Source: Pseudarthrobacter oxydans (GTDB lineage Bacteria; Actinomycetota; Actinomycetes; Actinomycetales; Micrococcaceae). Taken from it: a stretch of 64,000 bases of DNA. Positions 57,951 through 64,000 of the stretch are shown here, one piece after another. Positions within the stretch are counted from its first letter, which is position 1; every line of letters begins with the position of its first letter. Under the pieces are notes generated by a model. The model made no database searches and had not been told where the DNA came from. It was given only the letters and a program-made list of their open reading frames with translations. The position numbers and the translations under genes are program-made. The DNA is taken from NCBI RefSeq assembly GCF_013314975.1, contig NZ_JABTYH010000015.1, positions 32,267 to 96,266 on the forward strand, written 5' to 3'.

Positions 57951-58679
57951 CTAAGCCCGCTGCTCCCGCAGGGCGCCCAGTCCTGCAATGAGCGCCTCAA
58001 GCCCCAGGCTGAACGCCGCATCTGCGGGCGGCCCGTCCACCTGTCCTGCGGCACTCCGCACCGCAGCCGTGAAGTGCGGTGTTGCCTCCGCCATGGAGCC
58101 CGACTCGAAAATGTCGGCCGGTGCCGTCACGTCATAGGCGGAGCCGAAGATGAAGGACTCCAGGGCCACGATGGAAGAGACAATCCGCTCCTGCGGGAAT
58201 CCGGCGTCGAGGAAGCCCTTGCTGACGGTCTCGTACATGGCCAGGGTCTGCGGCGCGTCAGTCACCGGCAGGACCGCGATGACAGGAATGAGCGGCGTGT
58301 GCTCGGCGAAGACGTTCCGGTAGCTCCAGGCCCAGCCCCGGACGGCATCCTCCCACGGTGCCGGGCCGAAGCCGGATACATCCACCAGGGAAGTGAGATG
58401 GTCCTCCACCAGGAGCAGGACGTCCCGCTTGGCAGCCACGTGGTTATAGAGGGCCGACGGCGCCACGTCCAGTTCCTTGGCCAGTGCGGCCATGGTGAGG
58501 CCGTCATATCCCTTGCGGTTGATCAGCTCCAGTGCCGCCGCGGTGATTCCGGCCTTGTCCAGGACGGCGGCCGACGGCCTGCCGGCCCGCCGCCTCTGGG
58601 TACCGGCACTCCCCGGGGGGCGCCCCTCAGTGGCTGATACTGCCGGCATGCCTGCCCTTTCGTCGGTGGTCTCCAGCAT
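57951..58679 (-). CDS. TetR-family regulator
   Basis: 242 residues. The helix-turn-helix is at about 45-85 (LINRKGYDGLTMAALAKELD, then SALYNHVAAKRDVLLLV). The C-terminal ligand domain is of the TetR_C type with several conserved aromatic residues. A 40-residue Arg/Gly-rich N-terminal tail precedes the DNA-binding domain. The start is uncertain: ATG 58679 or GTG 58694. It is divergent from putrescine oxidase and probably controls it through the shared operator. Confidence 0.87.
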   Translation of the reverse strand: MLETTDERAGMPAVSATEGRPPGSAGTQRRRAGRPSAAVLDKAGITAAALELINRKGYDGLTMAALAKELDVAPSALYNHVAAKRDVLLLVEDHLTSLVDVSGFGPAPWEDAVRGWAWSYRNVFAEHTPLIPVIAVLPVTDAPQTLAMYETVSKGFLDAGFPQERIVSSIVALESFIFGSAYDVTAPADIFESGSMAEATPHFTAAVRSAAGQVDGPPADAAFSLGLEALIAGLGALREQRA

Positions 58680-58728
58680 TATTCCACCGGGCACTTCCCG
58701 TCCATGACAGGAGCGGCTATAGTTCTAA

Positions 58729-58749
58729 TAAATGAATGCCGTTCATTTA
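58729..58749. promoter_or_regulatory. palindromic operator between tetR-type gene and puo
   Basis: The 8-bp arms TAAATGAA and TTCATTTA are separated by TGCCG. It is the only AT-rich perfect palindrome in the 109-bp gap and lies 40 bp before the puo start. The size fits a TetR dimer. Confidence 0.68.
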
Positions 58750-58788
58750 GTGGTCCCCGTCACCTGGCAGGACCAAAGAGAGGACATC

Positions 58789-60177
58789 ATGCTGAACCTG
58801 AACCGCGACGTCGTGGTCGTTGGAGCCGGGCCGTCCGGACTCACCGCAGCCCGTGAACTGAAGAAGGCCGGCCTGACCGTTGCCGTGCTGGAGGCGAGGG
58901 ACCGCGTGGGCGGCCGCACCTGGACCGGCACGGTTGACGGCGCCATGCTGGAGATCGGCGGCCAGTGGGTCTCGCCTGACCAGACCGTACTCCTGGAACT
59001 CCTGGACGAACTGGGCCTGCAGACGTACCCCCGGTACCGCGAGGGCGAGTCGATGTATATCGGTGCGGACGGGGTTCCTGTGCGCTACGCCGGCGATTCG
59101 TTCCCCGTGGACCCGGACACGCAGGCGGAGATGGACAAGCTCACCGCACTGCTGGACGGGCTGGCAGCGGACATCGGTGCCACCGAGCCGTGGGCGCACC
59201 CCAAGGCGCGTGAGCTGGACACCATCTCCTTCCACCACTGGCTGCGGCAGCACTCGTCCAACGAGGAAGCGTGCAACAACATCGGCCTCTTCATCGCCGG
59301 CGGCATGCTCACCAAGCCGGCCCACGCCTTCTCCGCCCTGCAGGCTGTGCTGATGGCGGCGTCGGCGGGGTCCTTCACCCACCTCACGGACGAGGACTTC
59401 ATCCTGGACCGGCGCGTGGTGGGAGGAATGCAGCAGGTCTCCCTGCTGCTCGCGCAGGAGCTGGGGGACGACGTCGTCCTTAACTCCCCGGTGCGCACCA
59501 TCAACTGGGAGCCGGACGCCGAAGGCCACCGCGTCAAAGTGGCCTCGGACGGGGCAACCGTCAACGCGCGGTTCGTGATCATGGCCGTGCCGCCCAACCT
59601 CTACTCGCGGGTCTCCTTCAACCCGCCGCTGCCCCGCCGCCAGCACCAGATGCACCAGCACCAGTCGCTGGGCCTGGTCATCAAGGTCCACGCTGTCTAC
59701 AGCCGCCCGTTCTGGCGGAACTCCGGCCTGTCCGGCACCTGCTTCGGCGCCGGATCCCTGGTCCAGGAGGTGTACGACAACACCAACTTCGGTGACACCA
59801 GGGGCACCCTGGTGGGGTTCGTCTCGGACGAAAAGGCCGACGCCGTCTTCGAGCTGGGTGCCGACGGGCGGAAGCGGGCCATCCTGGAGTCCATTGCCGG
59901 GTTCCTCGGCGCCGAGGCGCTGGAGCCGGAGGTGTACTACGAATCGGACTGGGGCTCCGAGGAGTGGACCCGCGGCGCCTACGCCTCCAGTTACGACCTC
60001 GGCGGCCTGCACCGCTACGGCAAGGACCAGCATGCCCCGGTGGGACCCATCTACTGGTCCTCCTCGGACCTGGCCGCCGAAGGCTACCAGCATGTTGACG
60101 GAGCCATCCGGATGGGCCGGCAGACGGCGGCCCGGATCCTCGAAGAGGCCCGCGTGGCCGTCCCGGCCGGAGCCTGA
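58789..60177 (+). CDS. puo: putrescine oxidase (flavin monoamine oxidase)
   Basis: 462 residues. The FAD motif VVVGAGPSGLTAARELKKAG starts at residue 8, then GGRTWTG and EIGGQWVSPDQT. The sequences GLFIAGGMLTKPAHAFSAL, PPLPRRQHQMHQHQSLGLVI and YYESDWGSEEWTRGAYA match Rhodococcus and Kocuria putrescine oxidase as I recall them. It oxidises putrescine to 4-aminobutanal with H2O2. AGAGAGG precedes the ATG at 58789. The 27 codons before it are not coding. Confidence 0.92.
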   Translation: MLNLNRDVVVVGAGPSGLTAARELKKAGLTVAVLEARDRVGGRTWTGTVDGAMLEIGGQWVSPDQTVLLELLDELGLQTYPRYREGESMYIGADGVPVRYAGDSFPVDPDTQAEMDKLTALLDGLAADIGATEPWAHPKARELDTISFHHWLRQHSSNEEACNNIGLFIAGGMLTKPAHAFSALQAVLMAASAGSFTHLTDEDFILDRRVVGGMQQVSLLLAQELGDDVVLNSPVRTINWEPDAEGHRVKVASDGATVNARFVIMAVPPNLYSRVSFNPPLPRRQHQMHQHQSLGLVIKVHAVYSRPFWRNSGLSGTCFGAGSLVQEVYDNTNFGDTRGTLVGFVSDEKADAVFELGADGRKRAILESIAGFLGAEALEPEVYYESDWGSEEWTRGAYASSYDLGGLHRYGKDQHAPVGPIYWSSSDLAAEGYQHVDGAIRMGRQTAARILEEARVAVPAGA

Positions 60178-60289
60178 CCCCGGTTTCAGCGCAGGGCGGA
60201 CAGGTCCTTCCGGGCTGGAAAATAAGCATGCTTACCAATAGGCTGGCCCGAGGGGAATTACCCCCGCACGCAGACGAACGAGGTGAGAT

Positions 60290-60772
60290 ATGACTGACAC
60301 TGAGAGCATCAGCAAGGTTACGGACATCATCAACGGTTCCCACATCGGGATGTTGACCACCATCAACGAAGAAGGCGCCCTCGTCAGCCGGCCGCTGGCT
60401 GTCCAGGAGGTGAAGGACGACGGCGACATGTGGTTCTTCACGGGCCTTGGCACCTCCCAGGTGGCCCACGTCAGGGCGGACCCCCGCGTCAACGTCTCCT
60501 TTGGCAAGAACACCGAATGGGTCTCCGTTGCGGGCACGGCCGAGGTTGTCACGGACCGGGAGAAGATCCGCGAGATGTGGAACCAGGCTGTCGAAGCATG
60601 GTTCCCGGATGGCCCGGATACCCCTGAGGTGTGCCTGCTCCGCATTGACTCGGACTCGGCCGAATACTGGACCAGCCCCGGCGGCACCGCTGCCACGGTG
60701 CTCCAGTGGGTCAAGTCCAAGGTCACCAACAGCCGGATGAGCGTGGGCGAGAGCGGCACGGTAGACCTGTAG
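60290..60772 (+). CDS. pyridoxamine 5'-phosphate oxidase-fold protein (general stress protein 26-like)
   Basis: 160 residues, a split beta-barrel flavin-binding protein. It shows the pattern GMLTTINEEGALVSRPLAVQ, DGDMWFFTGLGTSQ and the C-terminal RIDSDSAEYWTSPGG. The family binds FMN or F420; the substrate is unknown. GAGGTGAG precedes the ATG. It lies 112 bp after puo, and a strong terminator follows. Confidence 0.86.
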   Translation: MTDTESISKVTDIINGSHIGMLTTINEEGALVSRPLAVQEVKDDGDMWFFTGLGTSQVAHVRADPRVNVSFGKNTEWVSVAGTAEVVTDREKIREMWNQAVEAWFPDGPDTPEVCLLRIDSDSAEYWTSPGGTAATVLQWVKSKVTNSRMSVGESGTVDL

Positions 60773-60792
60773 GGCCTGCCAGCGGATTCGAT

Positions 60793-60820
60793 GGGCGGGG
60801 CGGCTGAGGCCGCCCCGCCC
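60793..60820 (+). terminator. terminator between convergent genes
   Basis: GGGCGGGGCGGC and GCCGCCCCGCCC pair perfectly around TGAG and are followed by TTCT. It serves the PPOX-fold gene and perhaps the opposing gene. Confidence 0.88.
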
Positions 60821-60835
60821 TTCTGCTGTATGCCT

Positions 60836-61447
60836 TTAACCGGGCTCCACCGCCAGGAGGGCGGCCAGCACCTCCGGCAGCAGCAGGTCGTTCCGGCCCC
60901 AGACGGGGTCGAAGACCTCCACATACCAGGAGTCGGCGAGCAGCAGGGCGAGGGAATCGTTGGTTTCGTCCGCCCAGTCGCGGATCTGTTCCTCGTCCAC
61001 CGGATTCTCGCTGGAGCCCAGCACCGTGGTGACTTCCGTGCCCGCCAGCGTCACCGGGATCGCGGCATTGCTGGACTCGCCGGGGGCGTGCGCCACAGTG
61101 ACCAGCTCCGTGCGGGCTGACAGTCCGATCAGGGCCGAGGCGGCGGCCGCGGAGCAGAACCCCGTCACGTACTGCCGCTGCGCCGCAGGGCCCGGGCGGA
61201 GGCCGGGCTGGGACTCCTTGGTGAAGAGTCCGTTGCGGTTCAGTTCCGCGAGGGAAGACGCAATGGGCCGGGTTTCGTCGTCAAAGCCGGGGGCGAAGGT
61301 TCCGGGCTGGTACTGGCTTTCGCCTTCCAGCCAGCGGGCAGTCAGTTCTCCGGCCGCAGCCAGGGAGGTGGCCTGCCGCCAGACACCGCGGTCCTCCAGC
61401 CGCCGGCCGAACTGGTCATGGGTTGGCAACTCCTGGGGATCCATCAT
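60836..61447 (-). CDS. uncharacterised protein, possibly DUF6919
   Basis: 203 residues, soluble. The segment SLAAAGELTARWLEGE, then LAELNRNGLFTKESQPG resembles the DUF6919 proteins of streptomycetes as I recall them. An acidic C-terminal half contains SWYVEVFDPVWGRNDLLLP. The role is unknown. It is a monocistronic unit that converges with the PPOX-fold gene. Confidence 0.68.
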   Translation of the reverse strand: MMDPQELPTHDQFGRRLEDRGVWRQATSLAAAGELTARWLEGESQYQPGTFAPGFDDETRPIASSLAELNRNGLFTKESQPGLRPGPAAQRQYVTGFCSAAAASALIGLSARTELVTVAHAPGESSNAAIPVTLAGTEVTTVLGSSENPVDEEQIRDWADETNDSLALLLADSWYVEVFDPVWGRNDLLLPEVLAALLAVEPG

Positions 61448-61504
61448 TGGATGCTATCGCCGCAGGGTTCCCCGTTCCACGGCATACGACACAGCGGGTA
61501 ACGT

Positions 61505-62107
61505 CTAGGCCGGTTCCGCCGGGACGCCCGCCGCCTTCTCGGCAGCGGCAAGGGTGGCACCCAGGCTGGTGACGGCGTCGGGATATCCCCGGTGAGGCGC
61601 ACCGCGCAGTTCGTCAGCTTGCCGCATGGCCTTGATGAGGGCTGAGGTTTCGGGGGTCCGGACGTCCGTCAGCGCCGGATAGTCAATGGAGCAGGCCGGA
61701 TCCAGCTCATACCGCCGCCAGCGGGCGATCAGCTCGTCGTGCCGGGCCTGCGCCGCAAGGTGCGCGGACTCCAGTGCCCGGTGGTCCTCGCGTGCCGTTC
61801 GGCGCGCAAGGTACTTCGGCGTCGCCCGGTAGGCGGCCACGCCGGCGGCAATGCCGGCTCCGCCGAGGAACAGGCCCGTCCACGGTGAGATCAGGGTGGG
61901 GATCAGCAGGGCGGGGGCGGCAACGGCTGCCCCGAGGAACAGGTCCCAGAACAGCTGGTCCGAACGCCCGGTTGGCCCGTTACCGCCGGCAAGGGCGCGG
62001 CGCCGGACCACAAAGACGGTGACCGCAACACTGGCAACCAGCACCGGGCCGCACAACAGCAGGGCCCAGGCTCCCTGGACCAGTCCCTCGACGAAACCTT
62101 CCCCCAT
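61505..62107 (-). CDS. uncharacterised membrane protein with coiled coil
   Basis: About 200 residues. Three hydrophobic segments lie within the first 90 residues (WALLLCGPVLVASVAVTVFV, GAAVAAPALLIPTLI and LFLGGAGIAAGVAAY). An Ala/Arg/Glu-rich helix follows (ALESAHLAAQARHDELIARW). The family is not recognised. The start is ATG 62107 or GTG 62116, with a weak ribosome-binding site for both. The gap to the VOC gene shows nothing else clear. Confidence 0.65.
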   Translation of the reverse strand: MGEGFVEGLVQGAWALLLCGPVLVASVAVTVFVVRRRALAGGNGPTGRSDQLFWDLFLGAAVAAPALLIPTLISPWTGLFLGGAGIAAGVAAYRATPKYLARRTAREDHRALESAHLAAQARHDELIARWRRYELDPACSIDYPALTDVRTPETSALIKAMRQADELRGAPHRGYPDAVTSLGATLAAAEKAAGVPAEPA

Positions 62108-62261
62108 GGCGGACACCTGACTTCCAGCGCGTGCCCGGGCCGCGGAATCCCGGGCTGGTCATTCCATTCCACCCCGTTCCGGAAGGCCGGTCAATGGTCC
62201 GGACGGCCGGGGCCGGAACCGGCATCTTTCCGGAGGGCGGAACGCCACGTACCGTGGGTCC

Positions 62262-62642
62262 ATGAGACTCAAAATGTGCAGCATCCACGTCAAGGACCCC
62301 GCCGCGGCCCACGCCTTCTACACAGGAACCCTGGGCTTCGAGACGCTGATGGCCATGCCCGAGCACAACCTGTTCATCATCAAGGACCCCGGCTCGGACG
62401 CCGGCTCCGTGGGGCTGCTGCTGGAGCCCAGCGACAACCCGATCGGCGCCGCGTACATGAACGCCGTGCACGACGCCGGGCTCCCGGCCATCGTGTTCGG
62501 CGTGCCGGACGTGCGGGCGGAGTATGAGCGGCTGCTGGCGGCGGGGGTCAGCTTCAAGGGCGAGCCGGTCGAGGACCCTTCCGGGATCAGCGCCGTGTTC
62601 GACGACGGCTGCGGCAACTACATCCAGCTGCACCAGGACTGA
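62262..62642 (+). CDS. VOC superfamily (glyoxalase-like) protein
   Basis: 126 residues with the paired beta-alpha-beta-beta-beta motif of the vicinal oxygen chelate fold. The first half begins MCSIHVKDPAAAHAFYTGTL. The metal ligand positions would be His5 of the first strand, Glu of LLLEPS, and Gln in YIQLHQD. The substrate is unknown; members include glyoxalases, dioxygenases and resistance proteins. Confidence 0.85.
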   Translation: MRLKMCSIHVKDPAAAHAFYTGTLGFETLMAMPEHNLFIIKDPGSDAGSVGLLLEPSDNPIGAAYMNAVHDAGLPAIVFGVPDVRAEYERLLAAGVSFKGEPVEDPSGISAVFDDGCGNYIQLHQD

Positions 62643-62673
62643 GGGTCCCGGGTCAGTTGCGGAGCGTGCGGGG

Positions 62674-63078
62674 CTACTCGGCCTTGGCGCGGGCCTTCTT
62701 GGCGTCCTTCTTCGCGGATTCTTCCTTGACCCGCTGGGCCTCGGCCCGGACGGCGGCGTGCGTGGCCCGCTCGGTGACCAGCCACTGCGGGGGAGCCTGA
62801 AGCAGCGCGGTGATCTCCGCCGTCGTCAGCGCTTCCTCAACGCCGCCGCGCGCCAGGCCGCTGATGGACACGTTCAGCTTCTGCGCCACCACCGGGCGGG
62901 GGTGCGGGCCGTTGCGGCGGAGCTCGGCAAGCCACTCCGGCGGGTTGGCCTGCAGTTCGGCGAACTCGGCGCGGGTGATGGTCGAGTCCTGGAACTCCTG
63001 CGGTGTTGCGGGCAGATAGATGCCAAGTTTCTTGGCAACAGTGGCCGGCTTCATGGACTGGGAGTTCGCAGAGGTCAT
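62674..63078 (-). CDS. DUF5997 family protein
   Basis: 134 residues. It starts MTSANSQSMKPATVAKKLGI and holds YLPATPQEFQ, PPEWLAELRRNGPHPRPVVA and a Lys/Ala-rich C-terminus. It matches the DUF5997 family, which in actinobacteria is paired divergently with a LysR-type substrate-binding protein, as here. The LPATP-EF region and helix pattern suggest a DNA- or protein-binding role, but the function is unknown. Confidence 0.8.
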   Translation of the reverse strand: MTSANSQSMKPATVAKKLGIYLPATPQEFQDSTITRAEFAELQANPPEWLAELRRNGPHPRPVVAQKLNVSISGLARGGVEEALTTAEITALLQAPPQWLVTERATHAAVRAEAQRVKEESAKKDAKKARAKAE

Positions 63079-63080
63079 GC

Positions 63081-63109
63081 TTCAAGGGTATCCGGGCGGA
63101 CGGTACTGT
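63081..63109 (+). promoter_or_regulatory. promoter of the LysR-type effector-domain gene
   Basis: TTCAAG (63081-63086) and TACTGT (63104-63109) are spaced by 17 bp. The GTG start follows the -10 by six bases, where transcription would begin, so the mRNA is probably leaderless. The divergent DUF5997 ATG lies only 3 bp from the -35. Confidence 0.5.
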
Positions 63110-63115
63110 GAAGAC

Positions 63116-63883
63116 GTGCCCTCCCACGACATCCCCCAGACAACCGGTCCCGGTGACCAGGACCAGCCGGCCGGGCAGGCGGAAGACACCGCCCCCCGCC
63201 TGCTCCGTATTGCCTATGTGGCCGGGGTAACCCCGGGCAAATGGATCCGGCGGTGGGAAGAGCGGATGCCGGACGTTCCGCTGCAGGCGTTTATGTCCGA
63301 CGACGGCGCGCAGGTTGCGGTGCTTCGCGAGGGTTCAGCGGACCTCAGCTTTGTCCGGCTCCCCGTGGAGCGCGAAGGCCTCAGCGTCATTCCGCTGTAC
63401 GAGGAGCAGCCGGTAGTGGTGGCGCCCAAGGGGCACGAGATTTCCGTGTTCGAGGAAGTGGCCCTGGCCGACCTGGAACAGGAATCCTTCCTTGACGTGG
63501 CTGCACTCGGAGGCCCGGAGCCCGCGCTGCAGGTGGTGGCCACGGGCGCCGGGCTGGCCATCCTCCCCATGTCCGTTGCCCGCCACTTCAACGTCAAGGA
63601 CACCGTGGCGCGGCGGCTCACCGGTGCCCCCGGCACCGAAATCGCCATAGCCTGGCCGTCGGAGTCAACGGACGAGGTGATCGAGGAGTTCATCGGGATT
63701 GTCCGCGGACGGACAGCGCAAAGCTCCCGCCAGCCGTCGGCCCAGCCGGTGAAAACCAAGAAAGAGCCCAAGCCGGACCGTAGGGGTACCGGAGCCAAGA
63801 AGGCGCCCAAGGTGGCCCAGCGGTACGCGCCGAACCCGGACAAGGGGCGCGGCAAGGGTTCACGGAAGAAGGGCAAGCGGTAA
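63116..63883 (+). CDS. LysR-type substrate-binding domain protein without HTH
   Basis: 255 residues. After about 25 disordered residues comes a periplasmic-binding-protein-like domain of the LysR effector type (LLRIAYVAGVTPGKWIRRWEE, then REGSADLSFVRLPV, VVVAPKGHEIS and GAGLAILPMSVAR). No helix-turn-helix precedes it. The tail is long and basic with KKEPKPDRR and KGSRKKGKR. It may act as a co-regulator with the divergent DUF5997 protein. GTG 63116 is chosen because the earlier frame is antisense to the partner gene. Confidence 0.82.
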   Translation: MPSHDIPQTTGPGDQDQPAGQAEDTAPRLLRIAYVAGVTPGKWIRRWEERMPDVPLQAFMSDDGAQVAVLREGSADLSFVRLPVEREGLSVIPLYEEQPVVVAPKGHEISVFEEVALADLEQESFLDVAALGGPEPALQVVATGAGLAILPMSVARHFNVKDTVARRLTGAPGTEIAIAWPSESTDEVIEEFIGIVRGRTAQSSRQPSAQPVKTKKEPKPDRRGTGAKKAPKVAQRYAPNPDKGRGKGSRKKGKR

Positions 63884-63951
63884 CAGGCTTGGTCCCATGA
63901 GCGCGGGGACGGCAGGCGCCAGCCGTGCAGGCGGCAGTCACAGCGTTAACG

Positions 63952-63987
63952 GCAACAGGCCGGCTCCAAAAGGAGCCGGCCTGTTGC
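63952..63987 (+). terminator. intrinsic terminator near window end
   Basis: GCAACAGGCCGGCTCC and GGAGCCGGCCTGTTGC form a perfect 16-bp stem around AAAA and are followed by TT. It ends the LysR-type gene transcript. The 116 bp after the gene hold nothing else. Confidence 0.9.
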
Positions 63988-64000
63988 TTACCCAAGCACT

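Overview
This window is the replication-origin region of a high-GC actinobacterium, most likely Arthrobacter, Pseudarthrobacter or a close relative in the Micrococcaceae. The evidence is the gene order murJ–trxB–trxA–parB–parA–rsmG–khpB–yidC–yidD–rnpA–rpmH–dnaA–dnaN–gnd–recF–dciA–gyrB–gyrA, followed by tRNA-Ile, tRNA-Ala, ppiA, crgA, the pknB/pknA/pbpA/rodA/pstP/fhaB/fhaA cluster and tRNA-Leu. Frequent GTG starts and 4-nt stop/start overlaps also fit.

Layout. Positions 1-8.4 kb (mostly minus strand) carry the start of an ABC-F ATPase, a penicillin-binding lipoprotein, a FAD oxidoreductase, a GT87 mannosyltransferase-type protein, two very small proteins, a histidine phosphatase and the CCA-adding enzyme. 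Positions 8.5-14.7 kb (plus strand) carry a Nudix hydrolase, the lipid II flippase MurJ, a separate pseudokinase/discoidin membrane protein and the thioredoxin pair. Positions 14.75-18.9 kb hold about 4.1 kb without a convincing gene. This stretch is visibly lower in GC and contains eight exact 14-bp parS palindromes (a ninth lies inside parA) and a patch of DnaA-box-like sequences. Positions 18.9-24.6 kb are the parB-to-rpmH block on the minus strand. oriC sits in the two gaps on either side of dnaA. Positions 27-37 kb carry the plus-strand replication, repair and gyrase genes.

Positions 37-45.9 kb carry two tRNAs, a DLW-39 micro-protein, a DMT transporter, a GT2 glycosyltransferase, a membrane protein with 11-residue repeats, ppiA, a rhomboid protease, an AhpD-like protein, tag, crgA, a class E sortase, a 55-aa membrane protein and the trpG/pabA amidotransferase. 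Around the AhpD-like gene (42.05-43.12 kb) lies a dense cluster of consensus DnaA boxes, about 17 kb from dnaA. Positions 45.9-55.4 kb carry the cell-wall growth signalling cluster: two Ser/Thr kinases, a PP2C phosphatase, two FHA proteins, a PBP and a RodA polymerase. Positions 55.7-64 kb are accessory metabolism: tRNA-Leu, galactarate/talarate dehydratase with a GntR regulator, putrescine oxidase with a TetR regulator, a PPOX-fold protein, and several small or uncharacterised genes.

How it fits together. ParA, ParB and the parS cluster handle origin segregation next to oriC. DnaA, DnaN, RecF, DciA and gyrase handle initiation and fork progression. MurJ, the pseudokinase protein, FhaA, PknA/B, PstP, RodA and PbpA probably form one cell-wall control network. 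In mycobacteria a phosphorylated pseudokinase domain fused to MurJ binds FhaA; here the equivalent part is a separate gene. The most unusual non-coding features are the parS-rich gene desert and the second DnaA-box cluster.
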